DNA of 64,000 nucleotides from Dolomedes plantarius (lineage: Eukaryota; Arthropoda; Arachnida; Araneae; Dolomedidae), in contig OU015492.1 in NCBI GenBank assembly GCA_907164885.2, positions 48,250,683-48,314,682 of the forward strand, written 5' to 3'. A model generated the notes under the pieces. It had not been told where the DNA came from and searched no databases. It saw only the letters and a list, made by a program, of their open reading frames with translations. Positions within the stretch are counted from its first letter, which is position 1; each line of letters begins with the position of its first letter. Of the stretch, positions 1 to 11,578 are shown one piece after another. The translations under genes and the position numbers were made by a program.

Positions 1-7
1 AGTCAAG

Positions 8-510
8 CAGGGCCCGATTTAGAAAATTCTTGACTATAGGCACAACTCGGGATGGGGAGCCCCTAACACTGATGTGGGCGTAACATTTCCAAAATTGACA
101 CACACAAAAAAAAAAATAATCATGAATGATTGCAAAAGTACCATTTTACCAAGAATTGGCTATTTGAAGCGCAGAAGCCTAGAACATTATCAAATAAGAA
201 AAAGCAATACAACATATCAACTTCATCATTAAAACACCAATACAATGTAACCAGAAAAACTTATTAATCCCTTATATACACTATAACATATATATGATGA
301 ACTATACATATGACTATACATATGATGAACCAATCAATCAAATTTGAAAGGATACATAAAAAAATTGCTATTAAAAAAGGTAAAATTAAAAAAAATTGAA
401 TTGGGAAATTTCTTTTTTTTTTCTTTTAAAATAAGAATTTTTTTGGGGTCCCCAACATTCTTGGTCCATTTGGCCCGGGCCTACCGGGCCTAATGGAAAA
501 TAGGGGCCTG
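8..510. mobile_element. hAT-type non-autonomous element (MITE)
   Basis: The left end reads CAGGGCCCGATTT and the right end reads AGGGGCCTG, so the termini are short inverted repeats of the CAGGGCC type common in hAT elements. The right flank is AAGTCGAG (511-518). The seven bases left of the element (1-7, AGTCAAG) match its last seven bases with one mismatch; the eighth lies outside the window. This fits an 8-bp target duplication. The interior is AT-rich with no coding signal. Confidence 0.65.
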
Positions 511-2223
511 AAGTCGAGAGAAGGCCTACTTTCCATTAGAACAGGCGACGTCAGCACAAGTGCTGCTGACGACTTTTAAGGTCTAAAAGACCTATGCGAT
601 CCTTGAAAAGCACACAGACTTACATTTGTCTCTATTTGTTTGTAAATGGTGTTAGGAATTATCGTAAGACTTAGCAGTGTTAGCACTAATTCTTTATTTT
701 TCTTACACTAAGATTATTTCTAACGTTATTCACGTATCTAATCATGATAATAATTCTGTATAATACTTGCAACAAAATTTTCTTTCAGCATTGCATTCAA
801 GTAAATCGTGGCCTAGAGCGTTAAAATTTATAATGAATATTGTATCATAGTTCAAACAAATATTTCACACATCCAGCTTCACGAAATTTATTTAATCCGT
901 ACGTACAGTGATGTTAGGGGGAAATATATGTTGGTAGATATAAACAAAAAAATGAAGATGTTTTCTTTGTGAATTTGAAACTATCTGGAATTGAGTGTTA
1001 AAATTAAAAATTCTCATAGTTCACCGTTATAAATTAACCAAACATTTGAGGCTAAATTAAAATAGGTGAATGATTAATACATTGTTAGGGTGTTATCTAC
1101 GTGATTTAAATTTAAGATATTAAAAATAGTGCTCTTGAAATGTAGTGATAATGGAAGATAAACTGAAATTCAGTTGATTTTACGCATGCACCGAATAAAA
1201 ATCTGAGCTTACCTTTAAGTTGTTTTCTCAACATTTTTTTTTTTTTTCAATCTAGGAGGTTCAAGTTTCAGCCGTTCGCCTCTAAATGGCAAAGCATAAA
1301 TTTTCAGAGGCTCTCCCATCTCCACGCGTGCAAATTGTTTACATTAATTTGGCGTATTAAGTTGCATAGCTAGATTTATATTTCGGAAAGGGGGTTGGAT
1401 TTCATATTTACCAAAACTACTGCTAATAACGAAACTTAAGATGGTTTACTTTAGACATTTTCAAACAGTTAGGTACTTTTTGTTTATTTATTTAATTTTA
1501 TTTTTTGGAGGGGGGATTTAATCGCAAAGAGGAGAGTTTCTCTTGTCTCTCTGCGCCACTATGTGTATATTACGAGCAATTTGGGCTACCTGCTCTTAAT
1601 CCACTGCTGCATACAGGAAAAATTGCTACATACCATTTTGCAAATTCTCTAAATAATTACATGAAATCAGACACACAAAAAAGCATATTACCCGGAATCC
1701 CCGTCGTTTTAAAGCAGTTTACAACTACCCAAATAAACTCGCATCTCCCAGGAAATCTGGATTAATATTTAAATACGTAATTTCCCCCTATTTTGTGTTG
1801 GAATAAAAAATAATATCAGAAGAATATTAATATGACCCATTTTCATTTATATCATGTTGTACCGAAAGTAAGCAAAATCAATGGTTCCCCATTTTTTGAA
1901 GAAGTATAAGCTGAAGATGCCGACTTCTATGACAGTATAAGTACTGGTGAACAGTGATATTTTTTTCATTATTGTTCATTTACAAAATGGTAATTTATTA
2001 ATGGAATTTTGTATTCATAAAAAATCCGTTTGAGATGTATGTTTCAATGAATTCGTTTCAGGCTGGTAACGAAATCCCCGTGACACCTGTGATGAATAAA
2101 ATCAGAAAAGTTACGATATTTTTTGGCAAATTTTCACCAAGAACAGTATAGTGCAAGTGTATGATATCAAATCGAAACATGACAAAATTTGCAACTGGTG
2201 TTGGATTCTAAAAATAAAATGGT
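511..2223. other. no feature recognised
   Basis: AT-rich sequence. The open frame at 1505-1765 shows no recognisable motif and has no alternate evidence of coding. Short homopolymer runs only. Confidence 0.5.
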
Positions 2224-2950
2224 ACTAGTTGGTACCCGTCAAAACACGTCGACTGAATAGTAAATAAATGCACTAATACACAAATTATATTCAACACATC
2301 ATTGCCAAAAGTTGAAAATCTTAATATTAAGAATGGAGAAATACAGTTTAAAAAATTACTATTGAACCCAATATAAAGAAATATAGTTATTCAACAGAGC
2401 TAGAAAGATTCCCCGGAGTAAACAAATCAACGTGTTTATGCGGCTTCGTGCTTAGTAAGTATATAAAACCAGATTTTAACATGTAACTGAGCATGCGCGC
2501 AGACACAAATTAATGTGTTTATGCGGCCTTGTGCTTAGTGAGTATCTAAAGTCAGATTTAAACATATCACCGAGCATGCGCAGAAAGCAATTTTTAATTG
2601 TAAATTATCGCTAGCTAATAGAAATTGCGGATACAAAAACCAAATTGGACACATCTATAGATTGAAATATTTCTGTGAGAAAACTGTTCGATAGTGACTA
2701 TGAACACTTTAGAACAAGCACTTTTATTAAATAAGAATTACTTACGATACACGATAGAACGAAAGCGGAACTGTTTACATTTTGTTAATGTGGAGTTGAG
2801 AGGCAGTTCTTCTGCATGGGCAAACGAATTTACATTAATCAAGGAGTTTGCCTCAACACTTTCGTTTAAGACCAAAATGAAGTAAATTGCTGCAGTTGTT
2901 TTCTCTCACGGTGTACCCAAAGAATCGGCTTAGCAACTTAAATATCTGTG
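2224..2950 (+). repeat. dispersed repeat family P, copy 1
   Basis: Starts ACTAGTTGGTACCCGTCAAA and ends near TTAGCAACTTAAATAT. A second copy lies at 21224-21823 with the same order of blocks, including TACACAAATTATA, CATCATTGCCAAA and GAGCATGCGCAGAAAGCAA. The block containing GTGTTTATGCGGC and GAGCATGCGC is duplicated inside this copy (about 2428-2500 and 2512-2590). The open frame at 2694-2885 lies inside the repeat and is not conserved in copy 2. No transposase is visible, so the family is unclassified. Confidence 0.7.
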
Positions 2951-3574
2951 TTTGCTGTACAAAGAAGTCCAAAATGGGCTTAAATGAGTTGTCAACCAGG
3001 CATGTTTGAAAAATCAAGGGCTTCTGCAGGGTACAGAAAACTAAGTAAAATTCCAATCCTAAATATTTTTAACCATCAGTGAAAATTTGGGATATGTGAA
3101 ACAAAACACAAACATGTTAGTGTTAAAGGAGTTAAGTTCCAATCAAGGACTTAACACGCTTTACTCAACAAAAATGAAATTAGAAAAATTTACTTTGAAA
3201 TTTTTTAAAAAATTAAACTTAAAAAAACTGATTTTACAAAAGCCGTTTTTATTTCAATCCCGTTTTTCTCAAAACTACGATTTTGGACTTGACACTATTT
3301 ACACTGCAAACACAGATACATGTGGATAACCCTTTAGCTTACACTGGAGCGACAGGTCGGGACAAAACTCGGTATCAAACGCTTTCATTAGCTGCAGTCA
3401 AGACTTTCGTTATGTTGATCCCGAAAACAGGGAATTTTCCTACTCGGAACTTTGTTCAGACCTTTAATCAGTAAAAGTTGCAACCGAAAAGCGGGGCAAC
3501 AGAAGCTGAATATATTCTCATAATAAAGCCACCAAATCATTTTTTCTTTTTGATTAAACTAAATTCAATATTCC
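2951..3574. other. no feature recognised
   Basis: AT-rich. Two overlapping short open frames (3087-3329 and 3283-3474) have no recognisable motif. Confidence 0.45.
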
Positions 3575-3582
3575 TTATATAT

Positions 3583-5135
3583 TAAGGTGACCAGATTTTA
3601 ACATTGGTAAAGCGGGACACCATTGACCGGGGGGGGGGGGGGGTTCTTGATTAAAAATTCGGTCTATATGGAGCAACAGAAATTTTCATAGAACGCAAAA
3701 ATAGTATTGTAATATATTTTTTTAATTTCAACATTAGTACATTTAAAAATATAATAAATAAAAAAATTATGCATAGTATTATTTTATTCTTTGGCATATT
3801 TCTCATTTTGCGTGAATTTCTTTTAGTAGATTGCTGTCATTGTTTAAAAGGACATGAAACTTTTCACAAGAATTTGTTAAATTAGATTTCACACATAAAA
3901 TGGCTTTCAAAGTCTCAACACATAATTGTGATTTTCTGATGTCCACACTTTATTTACCGTAGAAAAAACGAAGCATTAGTTCCTGGTAAGGACAGCGCGT
4001 ACTCCACAAAATTTAATGCATTATTGTATGAAACATGGTTTGTTTCAAAATGATGAAATATTTCTAACCATTTGTTCTCTATTGTGATTTTTGCTGATGA
4101 CCAAGATTTAACCTTTTCCTTATCAATATATATTTTTAATAATGATACCTCATTAAAAAGATCATTTTTGGAAATATTACTATATGGGAAATTTTGAGTA
4201 ATATGATCGAATAATTTTTGCACATCATTCCAATAAAGTTCTTGTTTTAATGTAACCCAATGAAAATGTTCAATATCATTGTAATGTACCGTCCACTCTT
4301 CTAAATAATCTATGCAGTTACTATAGAACTTTTTGACGTGATTCATGATATCTGCACGATTTATTGCACCTTGTTCTTCTAGCTGGCTTATACTATTACG
4401 GATAGTTAACGAAAGAAAATTATTTTCTAATCGCTCTTGACACTGAAATTTTAAATTATTAACTTCATTTGCTACTTCGATTACCGAAATTTTGTCACCT
4501 TCAATAAGCTTTATAGCATTTTGAAAAAGAGCTGCTTGATTGTGTACAAACTCTAGCTAAATTTTTGAAGATTCTTTTTCAAAAAACTCTTCTAAAATTC
4601 TAGGATACTTATCCTGTGATAGAAAGTAGGATTTCAAAGGATCGTATATTTTAAAAATTCTTTCGACAGCTGGCAAAAGAGCTAACCAGCGCGTTTTACT
4701 GTATTCAAGTGTTTTCTGATATTCGACTTCCGCAGTTTCACAAAATTCTTTAAGCATTTCAACACGCACAGTGTATATATAGAAATAAGAATATATTTTA
4801 ATAACAATATTTTCCACATTTACGGGCAACAAGTCAGCAGCTGTTTGAATAGCGTTATGTATTATGTGCGCTGCACAACCAACACCAATAATGTTTGATT
4901 AAGGTTTAAAGTTTAACATTATAAAATTAACAAAAATAATATAAAACTCATATCCTGGCTAAATAGCCCCATGGCCGCCGAAAACCGTATATTCCCTTCC
5001 CGGTCTCCCACCGTTCACTAACTTGTCGTGCATTCTTTCCAAAAAATCGGGACTTTTTTAAAACGTCGCGGGACGCGGGACAAATTGTTAAAAATCGGGA
5101 CTATCCTGCCAAAAGCGGGACGTCTGGTCACCTTA
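3583..5135 (-). mobile_element. hAT element, decayed
   Basis: The ends are inverted: TAAGGTGACCAGA at 3583 and TCTGGTCACCTTA ending at 5135. Both subterminal regions carry the AAAGCGGGAC motif in inverted orientation. The flanks 3575-3582 and 5136-5143 are both TTATATAT, an 8-bp duplication as expected for hAT, although simple TA sequence makes this less decisive. At about 1.55 kb the element is shorter than an autonomous hAT, and it carries only the C-terminal half of a transposase on the minus strand. Confidence 0.8.
3957..4897 (-). pseudogene. hAT transposase fragment (ZBED/FAM200-like)
   Basis: Read on the minus strand, the frames give in order: a GCAAHIIHNA motif (near 4890-4860); KTRWLALLPAVERIFKIYD followed by a PLKSYFLSQ stretch (near 4710-4610); and a C-terminal part ending in ALSLPGTNASFF (near 3985-3957). 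These match the later catalytic region and the start of the C-terminal dimerisation segment of hAT transposases of the ZBED5/FAM200 type. The usual continuation after LPGTNA (a VERVFS-type motif) is absent. The open frame is split at about 4346-4557 by stops, and the N-terminal DNA-binding and first catalytic parts are gone. It is a dead remnant inside the 3583-5135 element. Confidence 0.8.
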
Positions 5136-5153
5136 TTATATATATATATATAT

Positions 5154-5328
5154 CAGTGGCGCACCCAAGGGGGGGCAGGGGACCCTGCCCCCCCAAAGAA
5201 GTAGAAATATTGATTTTGCATTATAAATATTTTTATTCGTTCATCTCGCCCCCCCCCCCCATGCATTATAAATATTTTTATCCATTCATCTCGGCTCCCC
5301 CCAAGAAAAAATCCTGGGTGCGCCACTG
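5154..5328. mobile_element. MITE with GTGGCGCACCCA termini, copy 1
   Basis: The ends are perfect inverted repeats: CAGTGGCGCACCCA at the left and TGGGTGCGCCACTG at the right. The interior has C- and G-rich tracts and a duplicated ATTATAAATATTTTTAT block. The flanks are ATATATAT on both sides, consistent with an 8-bp target duplication but inside TA microsatellite. A second copy lies at 8268-8448. The 8-bp duplication there supports hAT-type mobilisation. Confidence 0.8.
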
Positions 5329-5350
5329 ATATATATATATACACACACAT

Positions 5351-5434
<84 letters not shown>
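5329..5434. repeat. (TA)n/(CA)n compound microsatellite
   Basis: A short TA tract, then CA repeats (about 5340-5363), then about 70 bp of pure TA to 5434. Confidence 0.95.
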
Positions 5435-5436
<2 letters not shown>

Positions 5437-6091
5437 ACCGAAGCGTACCATCAGTCAAGCGTACCATGAAATTTAATATAGTGTGGACCACACAACAATG
5501 AGTGAAAAAATTCCTGTGTTCATTCTCATAGATTATCAGTTCTTCAAAATATGTAACGCATGAAAAAGTCCACATGTTCAGCCGATTAAAAGTCGATGGA
5601 AAGTGGAGGGTAACTACAACGATTACGCCCTCTGTCGGCAGGGAATCGTATTAAAACGTAAAACTTGTCAGCGGAGAATTCTCGGAGAGCGCTCTTCTGA
5701 TAAACATGGTTTTATAAATGATATACAGGCATCGCAGGATTTTGAATGATTCTAGTCATAAATATCAAAACTTTAACATGCTTAAAACAGGCGTGAGGAA
5801 CAATAGTTATATATTTCATTTGAAAATTCTTTAGTATCCATAACAGACTCTCAAAAATATTTACTATTCGCTCAGGAGCTCTATACTAAATAGGGAAATT
5901 TTTATTACATGAAAATTAGATAAATGCATGTTTGATAATAAATAGGAAGGAAAGAGAAGAATAATGCATAGAGAAATCTGTGAAATTGCAGTTACAGACA
6001 TTAATGTCAAAGTGTCGACGTTTATGTTTTTATGAAGAATGATGCTTTTTGTCTTTCATTTTAATAGTACTTCAGTGTCATTCATTCATGG
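5435..6091. other. no feature recognised
   Basis: Non-repetitive AT-rich sequence between the microsatellite and the target site of the large hAT element. Confidence 0.45.
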
Positions 6092-8267
6092 TCCAAGATC
6101 AAGCCCGGACTGGCTACTTTGGGAGCCCTCGGCTAGAGACCGAGGAGGGGCCCTTTACCAAGCGGAGGGGGGGGGGGGGGGGTCCGAGGGTCCTCCCCGG
6201 ACAATTTTTGAAAATCACATGCCTGAAAACCACATTTTTTGCTATTTTGGCACTTACAGTATTTGAGTATAGGCAGGATCTTTATCAAAAGTTAAGCTGT
6301 TCTATTATAGTTTACTTAAGTTTGCGATACATTTTTATATTATTTTTATTACATCTAATCTTATTACACACGTGAAAAAATAGTAATCAATTAAAAGTGG
6401 TTTATTACTTGAAAATGAGACTGAGAAACATTTTTAGATTTAGGCAACCCAATCTGTGCTTCAGCCATCATCTAAATCCTACTGCAATACCTCAATAAAA
6501 AATGAAAAATAATTCGGGAAAACACTAATGAGTAAGACAAGCATATGTATATAAAAGGTTGTATTTTACTACGATTACGTTTTTAAAATCAAAAGAAAAA
6601 ACGATAAATGATACAAATTAATTATTTACAATTTAAATTAAGAAATAACCTAACCTAACAGTTGTTTGGCCAGTTCTTCACTAATCCTGGCCATTCCATC
6701 TATAATTTTATCTAAATTATTAAATAAATCTCTTTCTACATTAATTAATAGGAGAATAGACGTAAGGTCATGGCTTAAAGTAGACCTAATTCGATTTTTA
6801 ACGATTTTAAGTTTAGAAAACACCCTTTCATAGGTGACTTGTGTACAAGGTAGTTTGAACAAATTTGTAAGCTATATACTGGTTGGTAAATGGTCCAGAT
6901 TGTGAGAGTTGGAAAACAACAGAAAAGGCACACGACAAACACTGAATACGTGCATTTTCTGCATTTATTGTTTCTTGTCACAGCAGTATCCATAAAGATC
7001 TTATACAGATTCGGAACTTCTTCAGATCTTCTTCAGAGATTCGATCTTCTTCAGATTCGGATTCTAAATTGTCCTCTTCACTGATTTTTTCAGCTTCATT
7101 CAGCTTGTCTTGTTTTGCTTTTTCTCTTCCATTTTCGTTCTTAATTTTTGCAGTTGTTATAAAACTTTTATATTGATCTGAAAACTGTGTCAGCTCAACT
7201 AACAATTGACTTCTTTCAGTTTTACAAAGCTTAGAAATGCAGCAAAGGACATCCGTAAGAAAACTATCAAGCTTTTCGATTTCATGAAATTTCTTTGGCT
7301 CTAACCAGGAACAATCTCTCAAAATTTCTTTATTTGGACTGAATCTCTCTTCGATACTCGTCTTAGCACAATGTAAAATATTGAAAAAGACCAATTTATA
7401 GTTTTGGACTGTTGAGATTCCAGAAGCTTCGTCTTTTGATTTTTCACGAAGCATTACCATTTCCTTTGAGGTTCTTTTTTCCTTGAAATCTACTTCCACT
7501 TCTCAGTCAATCTTGTAATCTTCTAAACTGCTATTAACTGTACTACGTATAGCATAATATTTTGTTTTTGAATACAGAACCTCAAACTGTTTATTACTCC
7601 TTTTATCGCTTACTTGTTGAAGCAGCGTCTGTAACAAGTTCCAGGTGGTAGAATTGTATATGATTTTACTTTGTAAATATTTTGAAACAGGAGATATATC
7701 CAGAAATAAATCTAGCAAAACAATAGACATAAATAGGTTCTCAAATTTGGACCATTGACTGATGAAATTGCTTGACATGAACTTTGATTTGCCGTCAAAA
7801 CTTCTAATTGATATTTTTTTAAAAACGGTAATAAAATTTAATAGCTTCTCTGGGTTTAAAGTTTCTTCACTCCTTAACAACTCTTCGTCAAAATTCGAAG
7901 AAAGAACTTTGTGTTTGCTCCACCACCTTGTGGCTCTTATTTTTTACAACTTGTAGAGTTTTTTTATGATCAATATGTTTTCTTTTTGTTTCTCTCTCCC
8001 ATACGGCCATTCTTTTGCAAGATGAGCTTATTTAAACTGCAGATTCTTCCACCAATCCAAATAAGTTTTCATCTTCGAGCAACTTTGTTGTTGAATCAGC
8101 CACTACTAAGTTAAGTACGTGTCCCATACAGTGAATGTACACTCATGTCCATAAATTAAGGGTAATTCAGAATCACACGGAAATCGAAATCTAAAGTAAA
8201 AATTTCACGTGTAGAATTATCATACACATCTTCAAGAATAATATGCAAATTTCAGGAAGCCACCAGA

Positions 8268-8448
8268 CAATCGCGCACCCAGGGGGGGGGGGGGGCAGGG
8301 AGCCCTGCCTCCCCAAAGAAGTAGAAATAAATTGATTTTGCATTATAAATATTTTTATTCGTTCATCTCGGCCCCCCATGCATTATAAATATTTTTATCC
8401 ATTCATCTCGCCCCCCCCCAACAAGAAAAAATCCTGGGTGCGTCACTG
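8268..8448. mobile_element. MITE with GCGCACCCA termini, copy 2
   Basis: The sequence is collinear with the 5154-5328 copy, including the G tract, the AAGAAGTAGAAAT block and the two ATTATAAATATTTTTAT blocks. Termini are CAATCGCGCACCCA and TGGGTGCGTCACTG. Flanks 8260-8267 (CCACCAGA) and 8449-8456 (CCACCGGA) form an 8-bp target duplication with one mismatch. It inserted into the 5' non-coding part of Tc1-like element C. Confidence 0.85.
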
Positions 8449-8576
8449 CCACCGGATGACGCCGATAGTACGTCACAATGACGAGTGTAAGAGAGGGGTA
8501 TATAAGGAATGGTAGCAAAGAAGTAAAATTGTTCACAAGCGTTCTGTAAGCCGCTAAGTGCCATAACCGAATAGTT

Positions 8577-9707
8577 ATGACACAGAGGACGCATGTGGAT
8601 GATTTATTACGTGGTAGAATTATCGGCTGCCTGGAATATGGGCGTACTCAGATGGAAGTATCCGAGGAACTTGGAATTGCCCAAAGTGTCATCTCTAGAC
8701 TTTGGCAACGATTACAAGATGATGGAAATGTCAGTTGACGTTACAGTACAGGTCGCCCTCGAGTTACAACGCCGAATGAAGACCGGCATTTGGCAGTAAC
8801 TGCCAAAAGAAGCAGACGGAGCACAGCATCCGTCCTGTCTCGTCAGCTATGTGCAGCCACTGGTACCACAGTTTCAAGGCAAACCGTGTACAGATGTTTG
8901 GGAAATATTGGTCTATATGCTCGCAGGCCTGTCAGATGTGTTACGCTGACGGAAACTCACTGTCGGCAGCGATTAGTCTGGCGTAGAGAACATGCAATGT
9001 GGACATTCTCACAGTGGGCTTTTGCGATGTTTTCTGATGAGTCCAGGTTTAGCTTGCAGTATGATTCACGTCGGACTTTCATATGGAGAACGCCAGATAC
9101 CCGTTACCACCAAGACAACATCACTGAACGACACCGTTACGGTGGTGCAGGATTGCACGTTTGGGATGGAAATTTACTGGGCTCCATAACAGATCTGCAT
9201 GTTCAAATCGGAACCATGAACGTCCACATTTATCGGGACATCATTCTGGAACAACATGTATGTTTGTTTAGGGGTGCCATGGGTACAGAATTTGTGTTTA
9301 TGGATGACAACGCCTTCAATCCTCAGGGAGACCTTCAATCCTCACGGTCTCTCCTCACGCCTTCAATCCTCACGATGTTTGCTCCTCACGGAGCAAACAT
9401 CGTAAACGAATGCCTTCAATCTGAGGATATCCCCGTATGGAATGGCCAGCATTCTCACCTGACTTGAATCCGATAGAGCATGTGTGGGACATGCTTGACC
9501 GACGAGTTGTAGCCCGTCAACCACCTTCTACATGTGTACCGGAACTTGGGTGAGCATTGCTTAATGAGTGGAGTAATCTTCCCCAATATCAGCTCGATAA
9601 TTTGATACTAAGCATGCCTAGGCGTTGTACGGACTGTATTTCATCGTATGAAAGAGATACAATGTATGAACCATCATACGAACCATGTAATATTAAGTTT
9701 TTGTAAA
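8577..9707 (+). pseudogene. Tc1-like transposase C, inactivated
   Basis: ATG at 8577 opens MTQRTHVDDLLRGRIIGCLE, a paired-type helix-turn-helix start. Codon 54 is TGA (8736-8738) directly before a RYSTGRPRVT stretch; this looks like CGA to TGA. The frame then stays open: a second helix-turn-helix region, catalytic D1 in FAMFSDESRF, and D2 in FVFMDDNA. Right after DDNA there is an in-frame insertion of about 69 nt (9315-9383) built from local repeats. A frameshift follows near 9431, after QSEDI. In another frame SPDLNPIEHVWDML supplies the third catalytic residue. The C-terminal part decays near 9707. The start was chosen because it gives the usual Tc1 N-terminus. Confidence 0.88.
9372..9403. 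repeat. perfect 14-bp inverted repeat inside transposase
   Basis: Arms ACGATGTTTGCTCC (9372-9385) and GGAGCAAACATCGT (9390-9403) are separated by TCAC. The right arm is native transposase sequence; the left arm belongs to the inserted segment. CCTTCAATCCTCA also occurs three times just upstream (9313, 9332, 9360). Confidence 0.9.
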
Positions 9708-10701
9708 GGAGATATTTTTTACAATTGCTCCAGGAAGCAAAAATCGTAGTTTTTATGAATGGTATCATACATACACAATCTTTTTTGTTCTTTATCTTTT
9801 GTTTAATAAATGGGCATTATGAATAAGGCACGTTTGCTTTGTTTCTGAACATTTATTTGCCGGAGCTGGCATTATCCTTAATTTATGGACATGGGTGTAA
9901 ATATGATCTTCGTTTTCCTTTTTGAACTGATCTAACAGCCTTTCATATTGTTAGCTCCCTCAAATGAACACGCAATAATATTTGATATTGCAATTCCACT
10001 CTTGGCTAATTTTGATTGTGTAAGTTCGTACAAAGCAAGTCTACTTGAATCATCAACTATTGTTACTTTTAAAAGTCTTTCATATATCTTTCCTTGACCG
10101 ATATAACGGACGCAAATTTCCAATTGGTCCGTAATAGCTACATCTTGGGTACTATCTACCATCACGCTGTATATTATGCTAGTGTGAAGGTCTTTCAAAA
10201 TAATATGGTGGCCCATCGAACAAATTACTTTGGTTAGCTTGTTGATAAAAAATTTTGACAAAAATTTCAATAGAGAGCCTCGTCCAATCGGTCCTTTAGT
10301 TAAATTTCCTTTAGTTTTTCTTTTGTTAGTTATTTCCATTCTGTGATTTTTGCTGTCTTCAATACACTTTCTGACATGATTTTGTAAAATCACATCATAA
10401 TTTGTAACCAACATGACCAGTTCAAGAAAATTACCATGATTTTCTATAGAGTCCAGTGTATAAGCCCCTTCTGCTTTATTGCCTCTGTATGCAAGGTCTT
10501 GCATACCAATTAAAAACACTATATCAATTTAACGTTGAACAACCAATCTTCTGGTGTGAATTTCTCTTTCTCGCTGTTTGTTTTGGTTACCAGTCTGAAG
10601 AGTTGAAATATCATGACCTTTTGGGCTTTGAAAAGCTGCCTTAGCCGCGAGTTCCTGATAACGAGAATCTTCATGAATCTCAACGGTTTTATAAATCTGT
10701 A

Positions 10702-10934
10702 CGTCAGAGGTAAACCATCATAAGTGAATTTTCTTCATTTTCGATATTTTTATTGTAAGTGACTCGTTTTGGATGGAGCTTCTTTGAGGAAAACTGTCCT
10801 ATATGCAAAACAAAATGGTGGGGGAAATATAGACTTATAAACTATCGCATATGCAAGTCATGATGAGAGGTAAACCGTCACAAATAGGGAAATTCACTGA
10901 AAAAAAATTCACTTATGGTGGTATACTTCTGACG
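10702..10934. mobile_element. TA-flanked MITE inside the hAT transposase
   Basis: Inverted ends CGTCAGAGGTAAACCATCAT and the complement of CGTCAGAAGTATACCACCAT, both followed inward by AAGTGAATTTT. TA lies directly outside each end (10700-10701 and 10935-10936). At 233 bp without coding capacity this is a Tc1/mariner-type or similar non-autonomous element. It separates two conserved blocks of the hAT transposase. Confidence 0.72.
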
Positions 10935-11524
10935 TAGAGAATATGCTTAGGAGAAACGTTATGCCCGGTATTAAATGAAAAATGTCTATTATCTTTACCC
11001 CCAAAGACAGCAGGAGCAGTACACTTTGATAAGCCGAATCGAATATGATAACCATTTTCTATGAATTTTTTCACCATTCGGCAAAAGTTGGTAATAAAGT
11101 TTTGAAGAGTCGATTGGCAGTTTAGTTTCTTTTCCTTCACTAACTTGAATCGGGTGCTTCTCCATAAAAGCTTTTTTAATTCCAATAGGGTCATTTTCGT
11201 TGGGGCAGATGAAATATCTAAGCTGGTGTGCAACCGCATCAGGTGTCTTTTGGTGGGTTTCGTCATCATCATTTTCTGTGTCAAAGTTTGAATTAGATCT
11301 GATTAGATCAGGTATATTCCAATCAAAATATATTCCAATAAAAAAAGAGCTAGGATGTTTAGTTAGAAAGTTATGAGTCAATAACCATGTTGTTTAAAAC
11401 GGTCCCAACTGAATCAACTCTCCGGATATGAGCTGCCATGTTGGATCGAGGGGTCAGTCGTATTAACGAGTCGCAAAATTAAATTTTTGATTTACAAAAT
11501 TTTAATTAGTATTTTTAAATCCCC

Positions 11525-11578
11525 TCCGGATTTACCGGATGTCCGGACAACGGGGTCCGGATTAGGGGGACTCTTCTG
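11525..11578. mobile_element. single pogo-like terminus (half element)
   Basis: Reading the minus strand from 11578, the sequence starts CAGAAGAGTCCCCCTAATCC and continues with three CCGGA-type motifs, the style of pogo/Tigger MITE ends. I could not find a partner terminus nearby, so this is a fragment or a chance likeness. Confidence 0.35.

Larger units (their letters stand above)
8140..9897 (+). mobile_element. Tc1-like element C
   Basis: Left terminus CACTCATGTCCATAAATTAA and inverted right terminus ending TTAATTTATGGACATGGGTG. TA flanks both sides (8138-8139 and 9898-9899), the standard Tc1/mariner target duplication. It interrupts the hAT transposase reading direction at 8137/9900. A MITE (8268-8448) sits between its left terminus and the transposase start. 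Length without the MITE and its duplication is about 1.57 kb, near the usual Tc1 size. Confidence 0.92.
6650..11381 (-). pseudogene. hAT transposase, ZMYM1/TTF-zinc-finger type, broken and interrupted
   Basis: In minus-strand order the pieces match the ZMYM1-like hAT layout. 11381-10940 has a TTF-type zinc-finger region with HPIQ, LPNGEKIHRKWLSYS and VYCSCC. 10519-9932 is a DUF4371-like core with MQDLAYRGNKAEGAY, NHGNFLELV, VDSTQDV and FEGANNM. 8137-7880 resumes with CMGHVLNLVVADSTTK and a CKRMAVWE-like stretch. 7880-6980 is a middle region with an acidic SESEEDRISEED tract. 6862-6650 is the C-terminal dimerisation region with TYERVFSKLKIVKNRIRSTL. Stops and frameshifts separate the pieces. 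A MITE sits between the zinc-finger and core parts, and a Tc1-like element sits between the core and the HVLN motif. It cannot encode a working protein as it stands. Confidence 0.85.

Noticed and set aside
1505..1765. 86-residue open frame
   Set aside because: No motif, no start context and no relation to a repeat or gene; consistent with chance.
3628..3642. Poly-G tracts here and at 6168, 8282, 14513, 14820 and 19796 as regulatory or telomeric signals
   Set aside because: They are plain homopolymers inside or beside MITE and hAT ends and show no telomere-type unit.
6039..6375. Two overlapping plus-strand frames across a G run
   Set aside because: They span the left terminus of the hAT element and the glycine run comes from a homopolymer.
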